A stretch of DNA of 11,961 bases, from the NCBI GenBank assembly GCA_045112425.1, contig JBGUHV010000269.1, positions 1 through 11,961 on the forward strand. Reading direction: 5' to 3'. A model generated the notes under the pieces. It saw nothing but the letters and a program-made list of their open reading frames with translations, did no database searches and was not told the DNA's origin. Shown one piece after another: positions 1-6,125 of this stretch. Numbering within the stretch: position 1 is the first letter of the stretch; each line of letters begins with the position of its first letter. Source of the DNA: CAG-103 sp045112425. Its GTDB lineage: Bacteria; Bacillota; Clostridia; Oscillospirales; Oscillospiraceae. Made by a program: the position numbers and the translations under genes.

Positions 1-1
1 G

Positions 2-1627
2 GCCGACGAGGTGATGCGCTCGGTGAAGGAATACCCGTCCTGGGAGTGGCTGATCCGATACTGGTACACCCACGCGGACGCGATGGAGATCCACTACGAC
101 GAGCTCTTCGAGGCGGAGAGCGAGACGGCGGAAAAATGCCGCGTGCTCATTGAGCATCAGCCGTGGATCTCGCTCGTTTACGCGAAGACGGAGGAAGTCA
201 CCTCCATGCCGGAGGCCGATCAGAAGCTCTATGCCGAGATCTGCTATTCCTGGCTGATTACGCGGCTGGATCAGATCAAGCAGGCGTATCACCTTGATTT
301 CCTGTTCTGCATCGTGACCGAGGCGCCGTATGACACGCAGTTTTTCCTCTTCAGCGGCGCCGATCCCGGCGCGGTGCGCGGCACGAACTATGAGGAGGTC
401 TATCCGCTGGGGCACGTTGTGACCGTCGGAACGAGCCAGCAGATCGCCATGGAGCGCGCCATGGAGAACGCCAGCCACATGGCGGACGCCGGCAGCTACA
501 TGGACTACTACTCCCTGTTCTATGAGTTTGACAGCCACGCCGTGATGCTCGGCATGACCTACAATCTCTCGGACATGCAAAGCAGCATGCGCGAGATGGC
601 CGTGAAGGACACGACCTACGCAATTCTCAATCAGATCGCGCTCTCGCTGATCTGCCTGACGCTGCTCTATCTTGTGCTGCTGCACCCGCTCAGGGAGGTT
701 CAGAAGAACATCCGACTGTTCCACAGCACGAAGGACAGCGAGACGGTTGTGAGCAACCTCGAGCGAGTTCGGCCGCGAAACGAGATCGGCGAGCTGTCGG
801 AGGACGTATCGGCGCTGGCGGCGGAGATGGACGACTATCTGACGCGCATCGAGCGCATCACCGCCGAGCGCGAGCGCGTGAACGCCGAGCTGCACACGGC
901 CACGCAGATTCAGGCGGCCATGCTGCCGAGCATCTTCCCGCCCTTCCCGGATCGGAAGGAGATTGACATCTTCGCGAGCATGGATCCCGCCCGCGAGGTC
1001 GGCGGCGACTTCTATGACTTCTTCTTCGTGGATGACGACCACCTGTGCATGGTGATGGCGGACGTGTCCGGCAAGGGCGTGCCGGCGGCGCTGTTTATGA
1101 TGGCGTCGAAGATCATCCTCGCAAACTACGCCAAGATGGGCAAGAGCCCGGCGCAGATTCTCACGGACATGAACAACGCCATCTGCCAGAACAACCGCGA
1201 GGAGATGTTTGTGACGGTCTGGCTCGGCATTCTGGAGATCTCGACCGGCACGCTCACGGCGGCCAACGCCGGGCACGAATACCCCGTGCTGCTGCAGCCG
1301 GGCGGACAGTTCGAGCTGATCCGTGACAAACACGGCTTTGTCATCGGCGGCATGGCCGGCATGAAATACAAGGAATATGAGCTGACGCTCAAGCCGGGCT
1401 CAAAGCTCTTTGTCTACACTGACGGCGTGCCGGAGGCCGCAAACAACAAAAGCGAAATGTTCGGCGTCGAGCGAATGCTCGCCGCGCTCAACGAGGAAGT
1501 CTCCTCCGATCCGGAGGCGCTGCTGTGCCGCGTGCGCCGCGCCGTGGACGACTTTGTGCAGAACGCGGAGCAGTTCGACGATCTGACGATGCTCGGCATG
1601 GAATATCATGGTCCGGATGCTGACTAG
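2..1627 (+). CDS. SpoIIE/PP2C-type serine phosphatase with membrane sensor and HAMP region (5' partial)
   Basis: This is a membrane-bound phosphatase of the RsbU/SpoIIE class, which in this family dephosphorylates anti-sigma-factor antagonists. The frame is open to the left edge; the first possible starts are GTG at 11 and ATG at 14, neither with a ribosome binding site, so the true start and probably a first membrane helix lie outside the window. Numbering from the GTG, residues 1-205 look extracytoplasmic, about 206-228 form a hydrophobic helix, about 229-285 resemble a HAMP linker, and about 285-300 look coiled-coil. The PP2C domain follows (about 320-530). Its metal-binding acidic motifs are present: D333 in EVGGDFYDF, D351 in ADVSGKG, D471 in YTDGVPEA, and D523/D524 in FDDLTML. 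The catalytic set appears intact. The signal sensed and the partner protein cannot be read here, since no anti-sigma or STAS gene is in view. Family confidence is high; pathway is inference. Confidence 0.9.
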   Translation, partial: ADEVMRSVKEYPSWEWLIRYWYTHADAMEIHYDELFEAESETAEKCRVLIEHQPWISLVYAKTEEVTSMPEADQKLYAEICYSWLITRLDQIKQAYHLDFLFCIVTEAPYDTQFFLFSGADPGAVRGTNYEEVYPLGHVVTVGTSQQIAMERAMENASHMADAGSYMDYYSLFYEFDSHAVMLGMTYNLSDMQSSMREMAVKDTTYAILNQIALSLICLTLLYLVLLHPLREVQKNIRLFHSTKDSETVVSNLERVRPRNEIGELSEDVSALAAEMDDYLTRIERITAERERVNAELHTATQIQAAMLPSIFPPFPDRKEIDIFASMDPAREVGGDFYDFFFVDDDHLCMVMADVSGKGVPAALFMMASKIILANYAKMGKSPAQILTDMNNAICQNNREEMFVTVWLGILEISTGTLTAANAGHEYPVLLQPGGQFELIRDKHGFVIGGMAGMKYKEYELTLKPGSKLFVYTDGVPEAANNKSEMFGVERMLAALNEEVSSDPEALLCRVRRAVDDFVQNAEQFDDLTMLGMEYHGPDAD

Positions 1628-1633
1628 TATGAC

Positions 1634-1665
1634 GAAACTCCCTCTGCCAAGGCAGAGGGAGTTTC
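1634..1665 (+). terminator. Perfect hairpin after the phosphatase gene, probable terminator
   Basis: Arms GAAACTCCCTCTGCC (1634-1648) and its exact complement (1651-1665) are separated by AA. It starts seven bases after the stop codon. The following ATTCT is a poor U-tract, so termination is inferred from position and stem strength; a dispersed palindromic repeat is an alternative. Confidence 0.6.
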
Positions 1666-1670
1666 ATTCT

Positions 1671-1690
1671 GGCCGCCGAGGGCGTCGGCC
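1671..1690. repeat. Small intergenic hairpin repeat, copy 1
   Basis: GGCCGCCGAGGGCGTCGGCC folds with pairs 1-20 to 5-16, a C/T mismatch at 6-15, then pairs 7-14 and 8-13. It matches 15 of 20 positions of the element at 3382-3401, and the stem is kept by a paired change. It looks like a dispersed REP-like intergenic unit; only two copies are visible. Confidence 0.5.
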
Positions 1691-1696
1691 TCTGTA

Positions 1697-1716
1697 AAGT
1701 AAGATACTGCTTACTT
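1697..1716. promoter_or_regulatory. Inverted repeat overlapping the -35 box, candidate operator
   Basis: Half-sites AAGTAAG (1697-1703) and CTTACTT (1710-1716) form a perfect 7-6-7 inverted repeat. The right half runs into the -35 hexamer at 1715-1720, so a bound protein would be expected to block the promoter of the redox operon. GTAAG/CTTAC half-sites resemble those used by some MarR/HxlR-type redox repressors, but no regulator gene lies in the window, so the binding protein is unknown. Confidence 0.5.
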
Positions 1717-1743
1717 GAATCATGCGTTCATGCAGGGTATAAT
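1715..1743 (+). promoter_or_regulatory. Promoter of the FMN reductase / MBL-rubredoxin operon
   Basis: The -35 TTGAAT (1715-1720) and a perfect -10 TATAAT (1738-1743) are spaced by 17 bases, giving a start near 1750. That leaves a leader of only about 18 bases containing the ribosome binding site AAGGAG (1756-1761). This is a housekeeping-sigma-type promoter. Confidence 0.75.
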
Positions 1744-1767
1744 GGAAAAAACGAAAAGGAGAACACG

Positions 1768-2400
1768 ATGAAAAAGATCATTGCCGTAAACGCCAGTCCG
1801 CGCAAGGGCTGGAACACCGACACGCTCGTCTCCGAGGCGGCGCGCGGCGCGCAGGAGGCCGGCGCCGTGGTGGAAAAATTCGACCTCTACCGGCTGGAGA
1901 AATTCACCGGGTGCATCTCCTGCTTCGGCTGCAAGCGGGAGAAGTTCAAAGGACACTGCATCTGCCGCGACGGGCTGACGCCCGTGCTCGACGCAATCCG
2001 CGGAGCCGACGGGCTGATTCTCGGCTCGCCGAACTATCTGGGAGAGCTGAATGCATCCTTCCGCGCCCTGTATGAGAGACTGATCTTCCAGAATCTCACC
2101 TACAACGCCGAGCACTACTGCTGCAACCAGAACCTGATCCCTGTGCTGCTGGTGCTGACGAGCAACGCGCCGGAGGGCTATTACGCCGATCTGATGCAGA
2201 ACTATCAGCAGACGCTCAGCCGCTTCGTCGGCCCGACTGAGGTTCTGACCTGCGGCGACACGCTGCAGCTGAAGGACTACGGCAAGCTCGACTGGGAGTG
2301 GTCGATCTTCGACCCCGAGGCAAAGAAGCTTCGGCACGAGACCGTGTTTCCGCAGGAATGCCGGAAGGCGTTTGAGCTGGGCGCGGCGCTGGTAAAGTGA
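1768..2400 (+). CDS. Flavodoxin-fold NAD(P)H-dependent FMN reductase / iron-sulfur flavoprotein-like oxidoreductase
   Basis: This cytoplasmic flavoprotein of 210 residues is predicted to bind FMN and to move electrons between NAD(P)H or ferredoxin and an unknown acceptor. The N-terminus has a beta strand followed by ASPRKGWNT (9-17), matching the FMN phosphate loop of this family. GSPNYLGELNASF (86-98) is the second flavin-contact segment. Cysteines 49, 52, 55, 64 and 66 give Cx2Cx2Cx8CxC, close to the Cx2Cx2Cx4-7C cluster motif of iron-sulfur flavoproteins, so a 4Fe-4S cluster is possible but not certain. The start is set by AAGGAG six bases upstream. It is the first gene of an operon and lies 31 bases before the MBL-rubredoxin gene. 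The fold assignment is strong; the natural substrate is unknown. Confidence 0.88.
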   Translation: MKKIIAVNASPRKGWNTDTLVSEAARGAQEAGAVVEKFDLYRLEKFTGCISCFGCKREKFKGHCICRDGLTPVLDAIRGADGLILGSPNYLGELNASFRALYERLIFQNLTYNAEHYCCNQNLIPVLLVLTSNAPEGYYADLMQNYQQTLSRFVGPTEVLTCGDTLQLKDYGKLDWEWSIFDPEAKKLRHETVFPQECRKAFELGAALVK

Positions 2401-2431
2401 CACATACAATCAACGATAAGGAGGAAGCAGC

Positions 2432-3373
2432 ATGGAAATCAAAGCAGTCAAATTCAGAAGAGACGGGTTTTACGGCCAGCCCTTCGCCTTCGGCGGCGAG
2501 GACGGCCCGGCGGCGTTTGACCCGAACGTCCGCTACCGCGGCAGCCTGCAGAACTACCTGATCGACACCGGCGACGAGGTGATCCTCGTGGACACCGGCC
2601 TGCCCGCCGGAACGCCGGAGGAAAAGCCGGACGAGAAGAGCCCCGCCTACACCGGAAAGGACATCTGCAGCTACATGGAGGCCTTCGCCGCGCTGGGCTA
2701 CCAGCCCGAGCAGGTGACGAAGATCCTGCTGACGCACAAGCACGCCGACCATTCCGGCGAGCTGCGCTCGTTCCCGAACGCAAAGATCTATGTGAACGCG
2801 GATGAGATCGGCGCGGCGGAGCTGCAGGGGCTGGAGAACCTCGTGCCCGTGGAGTTTACGGACGGGGCTTACTACAACTTCCCCGCCTGCCAGAAGATCT
2901 GCGACGGCGTTACCTTCCTCAAGGCCAAGGGTCACACGAACGGCAACAGCATCATCGTGGTCGAGCTCGACGGCCTGTTCTACATGCTCCACGGCGACAT
3001 TACCTACGTCGACGAAGCGCTCTATGCCAACAAGCTCTCCGTCGTGTTTGACGACAAAGACGCCGCCCGTGAGACGCTTGACCGCGTGCGCGAATTTATC
3101 CGCAATCAGCCGACGGTCTACTGCGGCACGCACACGCCGCAGGGCTATGAGAATCTCGAGGCAAAGCGTGTGATGGATCTCGACCACCCGGTGGAGACGA
3201 TCTTTGAGGAATACGACTTCTCCAATCAGGAGGCCTCGGGCAAATTCGTCTGCTCGATCTGCGGCTATGTCTACGACCCAGCCGAGCACGAGGGCGTCGC
3301 CTTCGAGGATCTGCCGGACGACTGGACGTGCCCGCGCTGCAGACAGCCGAAGGAAAAATTCAACAAGGCATAA
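2432..3373 (+). CDS. Metallo-beta-lactamase-fold hydrolase with C-terminal rubredoxin domain
   Basis: This cytoplasmic protein of 313 residues joins two domains. The MBL domain (about 1-250) has the metal motif THKHADH (H102, H104, D106, H107), then H168, D189 and H234, a complete dinuclear zinc-type set as in lactonase-like hydrolases. The first motif is HxHxDH and not the HxExDH of flavodiiron oxygen reductases. Residues about 270-313 form a rubredoxin with C274, C277, C300 and C303, including CGYVYDP and the DDWTCPRC segment, which should bind one iron. The start follows TAAGGAGGA (2417-2425), a strong ribosome binding site. It is second in the operon after the FMN reductase, which suggests the flavoprotein reduces the rubredoxin. 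What the hydrolase site does with these electrons is unknown. Both domains are certain; the role is inference. Confidence 0.92.
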   Translation: MEIKAVKFRRDGFYGQPFAFGGEDGPAAFDPNVRYRGSLQNYLIDTGDEVILVDTGLPAGTPEEKPDEKSPAYTGKDICSYMEAFAALGYQPEQVTKILLTHKHADHSGELRSFPNAKIYVNADEIGAAELQGLENLVPVEFTDGAYYNFPACQKICDGVTFLKAKGHTNGNSIIVVELDGLFYMLHGDITYVDEALYANKLSVVFDDKDAARETLDRVREFIRNQPTVYCGTHTPQGYENLEAKRVMDLDHPVETIFEEYDFSNQEASGKFVCSICGYVYDPAEHEGVAFEDLPDDWTCPRCRQPKEKFNKA

Positions 3374-3381
3374 CGAAAAAG

Positions 3382-3401
3382 GGTCGTCGAGGACGCCGAC
3401 C
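3382..3401. repeat. Small intergenic hairpin repeat, copy 2
   Basis: GGTCGTCGAGGACGCCGACC starts nine bases after the stop codon of the MBL-rubredoxin gene. It has the same fold as copy 1 at 1671-1690: the third pair is T-A here and C-G there, and the internal mismatch is T/C here and C/T there. Confidence 0.5.
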
Positions 3402-3412
3402 CCTACCATGAA

Positions 3413-3454
3413 AATGCAAAAGAGTGAGGCGAGTTTGCCTCACTCTTTTGCATT
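3413..3454. terminator. 18-bp perfect palindrome ending the redox operon, probable bidirectional terminator
   Basis: AATGCAAAAGAGTGAGGC (3413-3430) pairs exactly with 3437-3454 around the loop GAGTTT. It lies 40 bases after the operon stop, between it and the converging SGNH remnant. A- and T-runs sit inside the arms and not after them, so it may act in both directions or may mainly stabilise the mRNA end. Confidence 0.65.
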
Positions 3455-3518
3455 GCCGTAGACTAACTATCAAAAGTCAAGCAGAAAACTGTGGATTGAA
3501 CAGGAGCGAAAAATCTGC
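3455..3518. other. Intergenic stretch without a recognisable gene
   Basis: No start with a ribosome binding site, no tRNA and no promoter is seen. It lies between the operon's terminal palindrome and the decayed end of the SGNH remnant. The lack of any signal fits non-functional sequence left after a deletion or rearrangement. Confidence 0.5.
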
Positions 3519-4202
3519 TTAGCACCCGGAAACTCGCTGAGAAGGGCATAGACAGACGCTGTATGCAGCGAGGAAACAAGTGTTTCCAACTCCGGGAACA
3601 GGATGTTGACGAGACGGGAAACAGATGTTTTGAGCTTGGCTCAGAGCGTGCATGGGATTGAAGACGCCGATGGTGACAATCTGCGCGGTGGGATTGAGCT
3701 CGCGCAGCTCCTTGAGGATCAGCGGATAGGTCTTCTTGAGATTGTTGTAGCCCTCAAAGCACTTGGGGAGGAAGAGCTCCAGGAAGCCGGAGGCGTCCGG
3801 GCTCAGGAGCGAGCCGAAGATGCCCATCTCAGCGGTGGTGTCGCCGGTGGCGGACGCCAGGCTGGGCAGGAGCTTGTTGATCTTGCCGACGATGCCCTTG
3901 GAGGCGAGATCCTCGCCCGCGGCCACGCGCTCGGAATACTCATAGGCGGCGTAGGTCAGGGGGCTGGTGAAGATATCGTTGGAGCCGACGTTCAGGGTGA
4001 TGAGATCGGCCTTGCTGATTGCCTCGCGGATCTCCTCGCGTCTGGCGTCATAGCCGGTGGTCTTGAAAACGTAGGGATAGACCAGATCGTCCGTATAGTC
4101 GACGCCTTCCTTGATCTCATTGAGAACATCCTTGACGCGCATGCCGGTGTGCGCAAAGCTGACGGCGCCGTTGCCGTGCAGATCCAGACCCAGGCCGCAA
4201 AA
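3519..4202 (-). pseudogene. SGNH/GDSL-family hydrolase remnant, truncated at both ends
   Basis: The recognisable part reads on the - strand from about 4202 to about 3642. It includes DLITLNVGSNDIF, the block III GSND motif of SGNH esterases/lipases (residues 51-56 counted from the ATG at 4140-4142), and IVTIGVFNP, a later core strand. The nucleophile block I (GDS) is absent. The C-terminal DxxH block that should follow is replaced after MHAL by about 40 cysteine-containing residues without family likeness, ending at 3519. The ATG at 4142 has no ribosome binding site. The frame and the family-like sequence (including AHTGMRVKDVL) continue upstream of it to about 4200, where an AT-rich seam begins. 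The intact gene probably encoded a cell-envelope or secreted esterase. Without block I and the DxxH block it cannot be active. A functional short protein from the ATG at 4142 is unlikely. Confidence 0.7.
3572..3587. repeat. Short palindrome in the decayed region
   Basis: GGAAACA (3572-3578) and TGTTTCC (3581-3587) flank AG. A related string GGGAAACAGATGTTTTG occurs at about 3617-3633, close to where SGNH homology stops. It may mark the breakpoint, but function is unknown. Confidence 0.35.
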
Positions 4203-4254
4203 ATGAATTATTTTGTTGGTTTTGTTTGCTTTTTGTCTAATTTTAAAATGTGTA

Positions 4255-4290
4255 AAACCGCCCCTTTCCCTTCATGGGAGGAGGCGGTTT
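4255..4290 (-). terminator. Hairpin followed by a T-rich run on the - strand, candidate terminator
   Basis: AAACCGCC (4255-4262) pairs with GGCGGTTT (4283-4290), and inner CCC/GGG pairs continue the stem. On the - strand the stem is followed by TTACACATTTTAAAA, so it could end transcripts from the kinase gene and the hairpin cluster. On the + strand no U-tract follows. Confidence 0.5.
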
Positions 4291-4387
4291 CAGTATGTGT
4301 CTCACAGAGTTCGCTCCTCGCAAGGCGCGAAGAAATCAAATTGTTTTTCCGGCGACATGTGCGGCGTCGTCAGACCGGGCGCACTAC

Positions 4388-4421
4388 GCTCCGCAGTCGA
4401 GACAGGCTCGACGGCTCCGCA
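4388..4421. repeat. Small stem flanked by direct octamers
   Basis: The octamer GCTCCGCA occurs at 4388-4395 and again at 4414-4421. Between them GTCGAG (4396-4401) and CTCGAC (4407-4412) pair around ACAGG. It is one unit of the hairpin cluster. Confidence 0.45.
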
Positions 4422-4443
4422 TCCGTTTCCCCAGTCTTCCTCT

Positions 4444-4471
4444 CCAAATCAAAGCGTTTGCTTTGATTTGG
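4444..4471. repeat. 12-bp perfect hairpin
   Basis: CCAAATCAAAGC (4444-4455) pairs exactly with GCTTTGATTTGG (4460-4471) around a GTTT tetraloop. There is no T-run after it on either strand, so it is not a standard terminator. Confidence 0.6.
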
Positions 4472-4493
4472 TTAGGAGCGGCAGTGGAATGAG

Positions 4494-4522
4494 CTTGCTT
4501 TCGCGTAACACGCGGAAGCAAG
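4494..4522. repeat. 13-bp hairpin with one wobble
   Basis: CTTGCTTTCGCGT (4494-4506) pairs with ACGCGGAAGCAAG (4510-4522) around AAC. The only imperfect pair is U-G if read as + strand RNA, but A-C if read as - strand RNA. Confidence 0.55.
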
Positions 4523-4560
4523 GGATATGGAGCTTGTCGCGACGCCGTGCGAGTATCCCT
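4521..4560. repeat. Longer stem-loop with 7-bp base
   Basis: AGGGATA (4521-4527) pairs with TATCCCT (4554-4560). The 26-base interior contains the palindrome GTCGCGAC. It shares two bases with the preceding hairpin. Confidence 0.4.
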
Positions 4561-4562
4561 TT

Positions 4563-4596
4563 CAAATGATCGAAAAACTTGTTTTTCGGTCATTTG
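4563..4596. repeat. 15-bp hairpin directly downstream of the kinase gene
   Basis: CAAATGATCGAAAAA (4563-4577) pairs with TTTTTCGGTCATTTG (4582-4596) around CTTG. The one imperfect pair is again U-G on the + strand and A-C on the - strand. It is eight bases beyond the kinase stop codon and could help end that mRNA. GAGACC/GGTCTC (4596-4601/4607-4612) adds a small stem covering the stop codon. Confidence 0.55.
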
Positions 4597-4603
4597 AGAC
4601 CGT

Positions 4604-6034
4604 TCAGGTCTCGCTTGTCCAGACGTCGGAGCCGGATTCGGCGAGGATCTGGTACTCCTCGGCGGTGAGCAGCTGCTCGTCCGGCACCTCGTCCTCGGGC
4701 GCGGGCTCATAGTCATTGCAGCGGAGTCGGCCGCCGGAGATGAGCTTGTTGTGGCTGAGCTTGCGGGCGATCTTGCCGGCCATGCCGTCGCCGATGGCGT
4801 AGGCCGCGAGGTGCTTGCCGATGATATCGGCGAGGTCGGTGTTCTGGTCGAGGTTGGAGACCGTGCCCTCCATGACGAGGAGGCTGCGGCCATACATGGT
4901 GAGGTTCACCGGGATCTCCACGCCGTATTTGAGCGTGATGTCGAACAGCTCCACGAAGATATCGCCGGTCTCGTTCATCTCGTGGATGGTCTGGACGCGG
5001 TATTTATCGAGGAAGGCGGTGAAGTCCTTCGCGAGGTCGTTCTTAAACGGCGAGTTCGGATCCTTGCCCATGAGGACGAGACCCCATTCGGTGAACTCCA
5101 TGACGTCGTTTTTCCAGATGCCGTGCATGCAGTGGTGCAGGGCGTTGGCCTCCTTCTCGGTGAGCAGGCCCATCATGCCGAGATCGAGCCAGACAATCTG
5201 CCCGTTGCGCACGGCAAGATTGCCGCTGTGCGGATCCGCCTGGAAGAAGAGATCCTCCGCCCACTGCTTGATGTAGCTGCGGATGAGCTTCTGGCACACC
5301 TCGCTGAGATCATAGCCCGCGGCCTTGAGGGCGGCGTGGTCGCTGATCTCGATGCCGTCGATGAACTCCATGACGAGGACATTCTTGCGCGTGTACTCAT
5401 GATAGACCTTCGGCACCGTGGCAAAGGCCATCGGCTCGAGGATCTTGCCGAGCCGCTCGATGTTTTCGGCCTCCTTGTAGAAGTCCATCTCCTGCTGCGC
5501 GACGCGCCAGGTCTCATCGAGAGCGTTGTTGAGAAACCACATAATGGGCTCGAGCTGCTTGATCTTGAGGACGCTGAGCGCCTTCTTGAGCAGGCGGATG
5601 TCCTGCTCCATCATCTGGTAGCTGTCCGGACGCTGCACCTTGACGGCGACGCGCGTGCCGTCGAGCAGGATGGCCTCGTGCACCTGCGCGATGGAGGCGC
5701 AGCCCACCGGGAACGGCAGAATGCGCTGGAACAGCTCGCTCCACGGGCGGCCGTATTCCTCCGAGATGATCTCGCGGATCTGGATGGTCGTGAGCGCGGG
5801 CGCGGCGTTGCGCAGGCTCTCGAGCTCCTTGCAGTAGGCCTTCGGCAGCACCTCGGGGTGCAGACTCAGCAGCTGACCGGTTTTGATGAAGGCCGTGCCG
5901 AGATCCTTGAAGATGTTGCAGACCTTTTCGGGCGTGAGCCCCTGCGTGACCTTATACTTGCCCGCCACTGCGAGAATCTCGCCCAGACGGCGGGCGTCTC
6001 CCAGCAGGCCGTATCTTGCGCTGTTTTTCTCCAT
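4604..6034 (-). CDS. ABC1/AarF/UbiB-family atypical protein kinase-like ATPase
   Basis: This 476-residue protein belongs to the UbiB/AarF/ABC1 kinase-like family, whose members bind ATP and support isoprenoid-lipid metabolism or membrane homeostasis. Visible motifs in order: the family-specific KxGQ segment KTGQ (51-54); an A-rich-loop variant GCASIAQVH (111-119), where the usual alanine run is reduced; the ATP-lysine K132 in VAVKVQRP; an acidic segment with E182, E188 and E190; the catalytic loop DLFFQADPHSGN with D267 and N272; and the metal-binding WLDLG with D284. All catalytic residues are present. The C-terminus ends in a charged, acidic tail with no paired hydrophobic helices, so the protein appears soluble, unlike many UbiB proteins. 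The start is supported by AGGGAGA (6043-6049), eight bases upstream. It has its own promoter and lies downstream of the macro-domain gene. No quinone-pathway gene is nearby, so the substrate is unknown. Confidence 0.92.
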   Translation of the reverse strand: MEKNSARYGLLGDARRLGEILAVAGKYKVTQGLTPEKVCNIFKDLGTAFIKTGQLLSLHPEVLPKAYCKELESLRNAAPALTTIQIREIISEEYGRPWSELFQRILPFPVGCASIAQVHEAILLDGTRVAVKVQRPDSYQMMEQDIRLLKKALSVLKIKQLEPIMWFLNNALDETWRVAQQEMDFYKEAENIERLGKILEPMAFATVPKVYHEYTRKNVLVMEFIDGIEISDHAALKAAGYDLSEVCQKLIRSYIKQWAEDLFFQADPHSGNLAVRNGQIVWLDLGMMGLLTEKEANALHHCMHGIWKNDVMEFTEWGLVLMGKDPNSPFKNDLAKDFTAFLDKYRVQTIHEMNETGDIFVELFDITLKYGVEIPVNLTMYGRSLLVMEGTVSNLDQNTDLADIIGKHLAAYAIGDGMAGKIARKLSHNKLISGGRLRCNDYEPAPEDEVPDEQLLTAEEYQILAESGSDVWTSET

Positions 6035-6070
6035 GCTTCGGTTCTCCCTGTATCAAAAATCAATTTATAT

Positions 6071-6100
6071 ATTATAAGGCAGAGCTTCGGGCGCTGTCAA
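6071..6100 (-). promoter_or_regulatory. Promoter of the ABC1-family kinase gene
   Basis: Read on the - strand, TTGACA (6095-6100) and TATAAT (6071-6076) are both perfect consensus boxes, spaced by 18 bases. They lie in the 91-base gap after the macro-domain gene, so the kinase need not depend on read-through from it. Confidence 0.8.
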
Positions 6101-6125
6101 TTTGCTTTTTCCCCGCCGTGTCCGG

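Larger units (their letters stand above)
4203..4603. other. Gene-free, structured intergenic region with an AT-rich seam
   Basis: About 400 bases hold no credible gene; the open frames have no ribosome binding site and no family likeness. Bases 4203-4254 are strikingly T-rich on the + strand compared with the G+C-rich surroundings. The rest is a series of hairpins: 4255-4290, 4396-4412, 4444-4471, 4494-4522, 4521-4560, 4563-4596 and 4596-4612. A weak + strand promoter-like pair, TTGTTT (4222-4227) and TAAAAT (4244-4249) spaced by 16, precedes them. Confidence 0.5.

Noticed and set aside
2432..3250. Flavodiiron oxygen reductase as the identity of the MBL domain
   Set aside because: The motif is HKHADH, not HxExDH, and the flavodoxin domain is not fused. 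A lactonase-like zinc site fits better.
2216..3409. A 397-residue - strand frame over the redox operon
   Set aside because: It is the same third-position effect. It covers the end of one well-recognised gene and most of another and has no recognisable domain.
3603..4466. A 287-residue + strand frame over the SGNH remnant
   Set aside because: It is antisense to sequence with clear SGNH blocks and continues into the hairpin cluster. It has no family likeness and no start signal.
4255..4612. Possible tRNA, retron RNA or insertion-sequence ends
   Set aside because: No cloverleaf was found, no reverse transcriptase or transposase is nearby, and no matching terminal inverted repeats with target duplications could be seen.
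4384..4893. A 169-residue - strand frame spanning the kinase 3' end and the hairpin cluster
   Set aside because: It is Ser/Arg/Pro-rich and out of frame with the kinase, and it translates hairpins. It has no supporting start signal.
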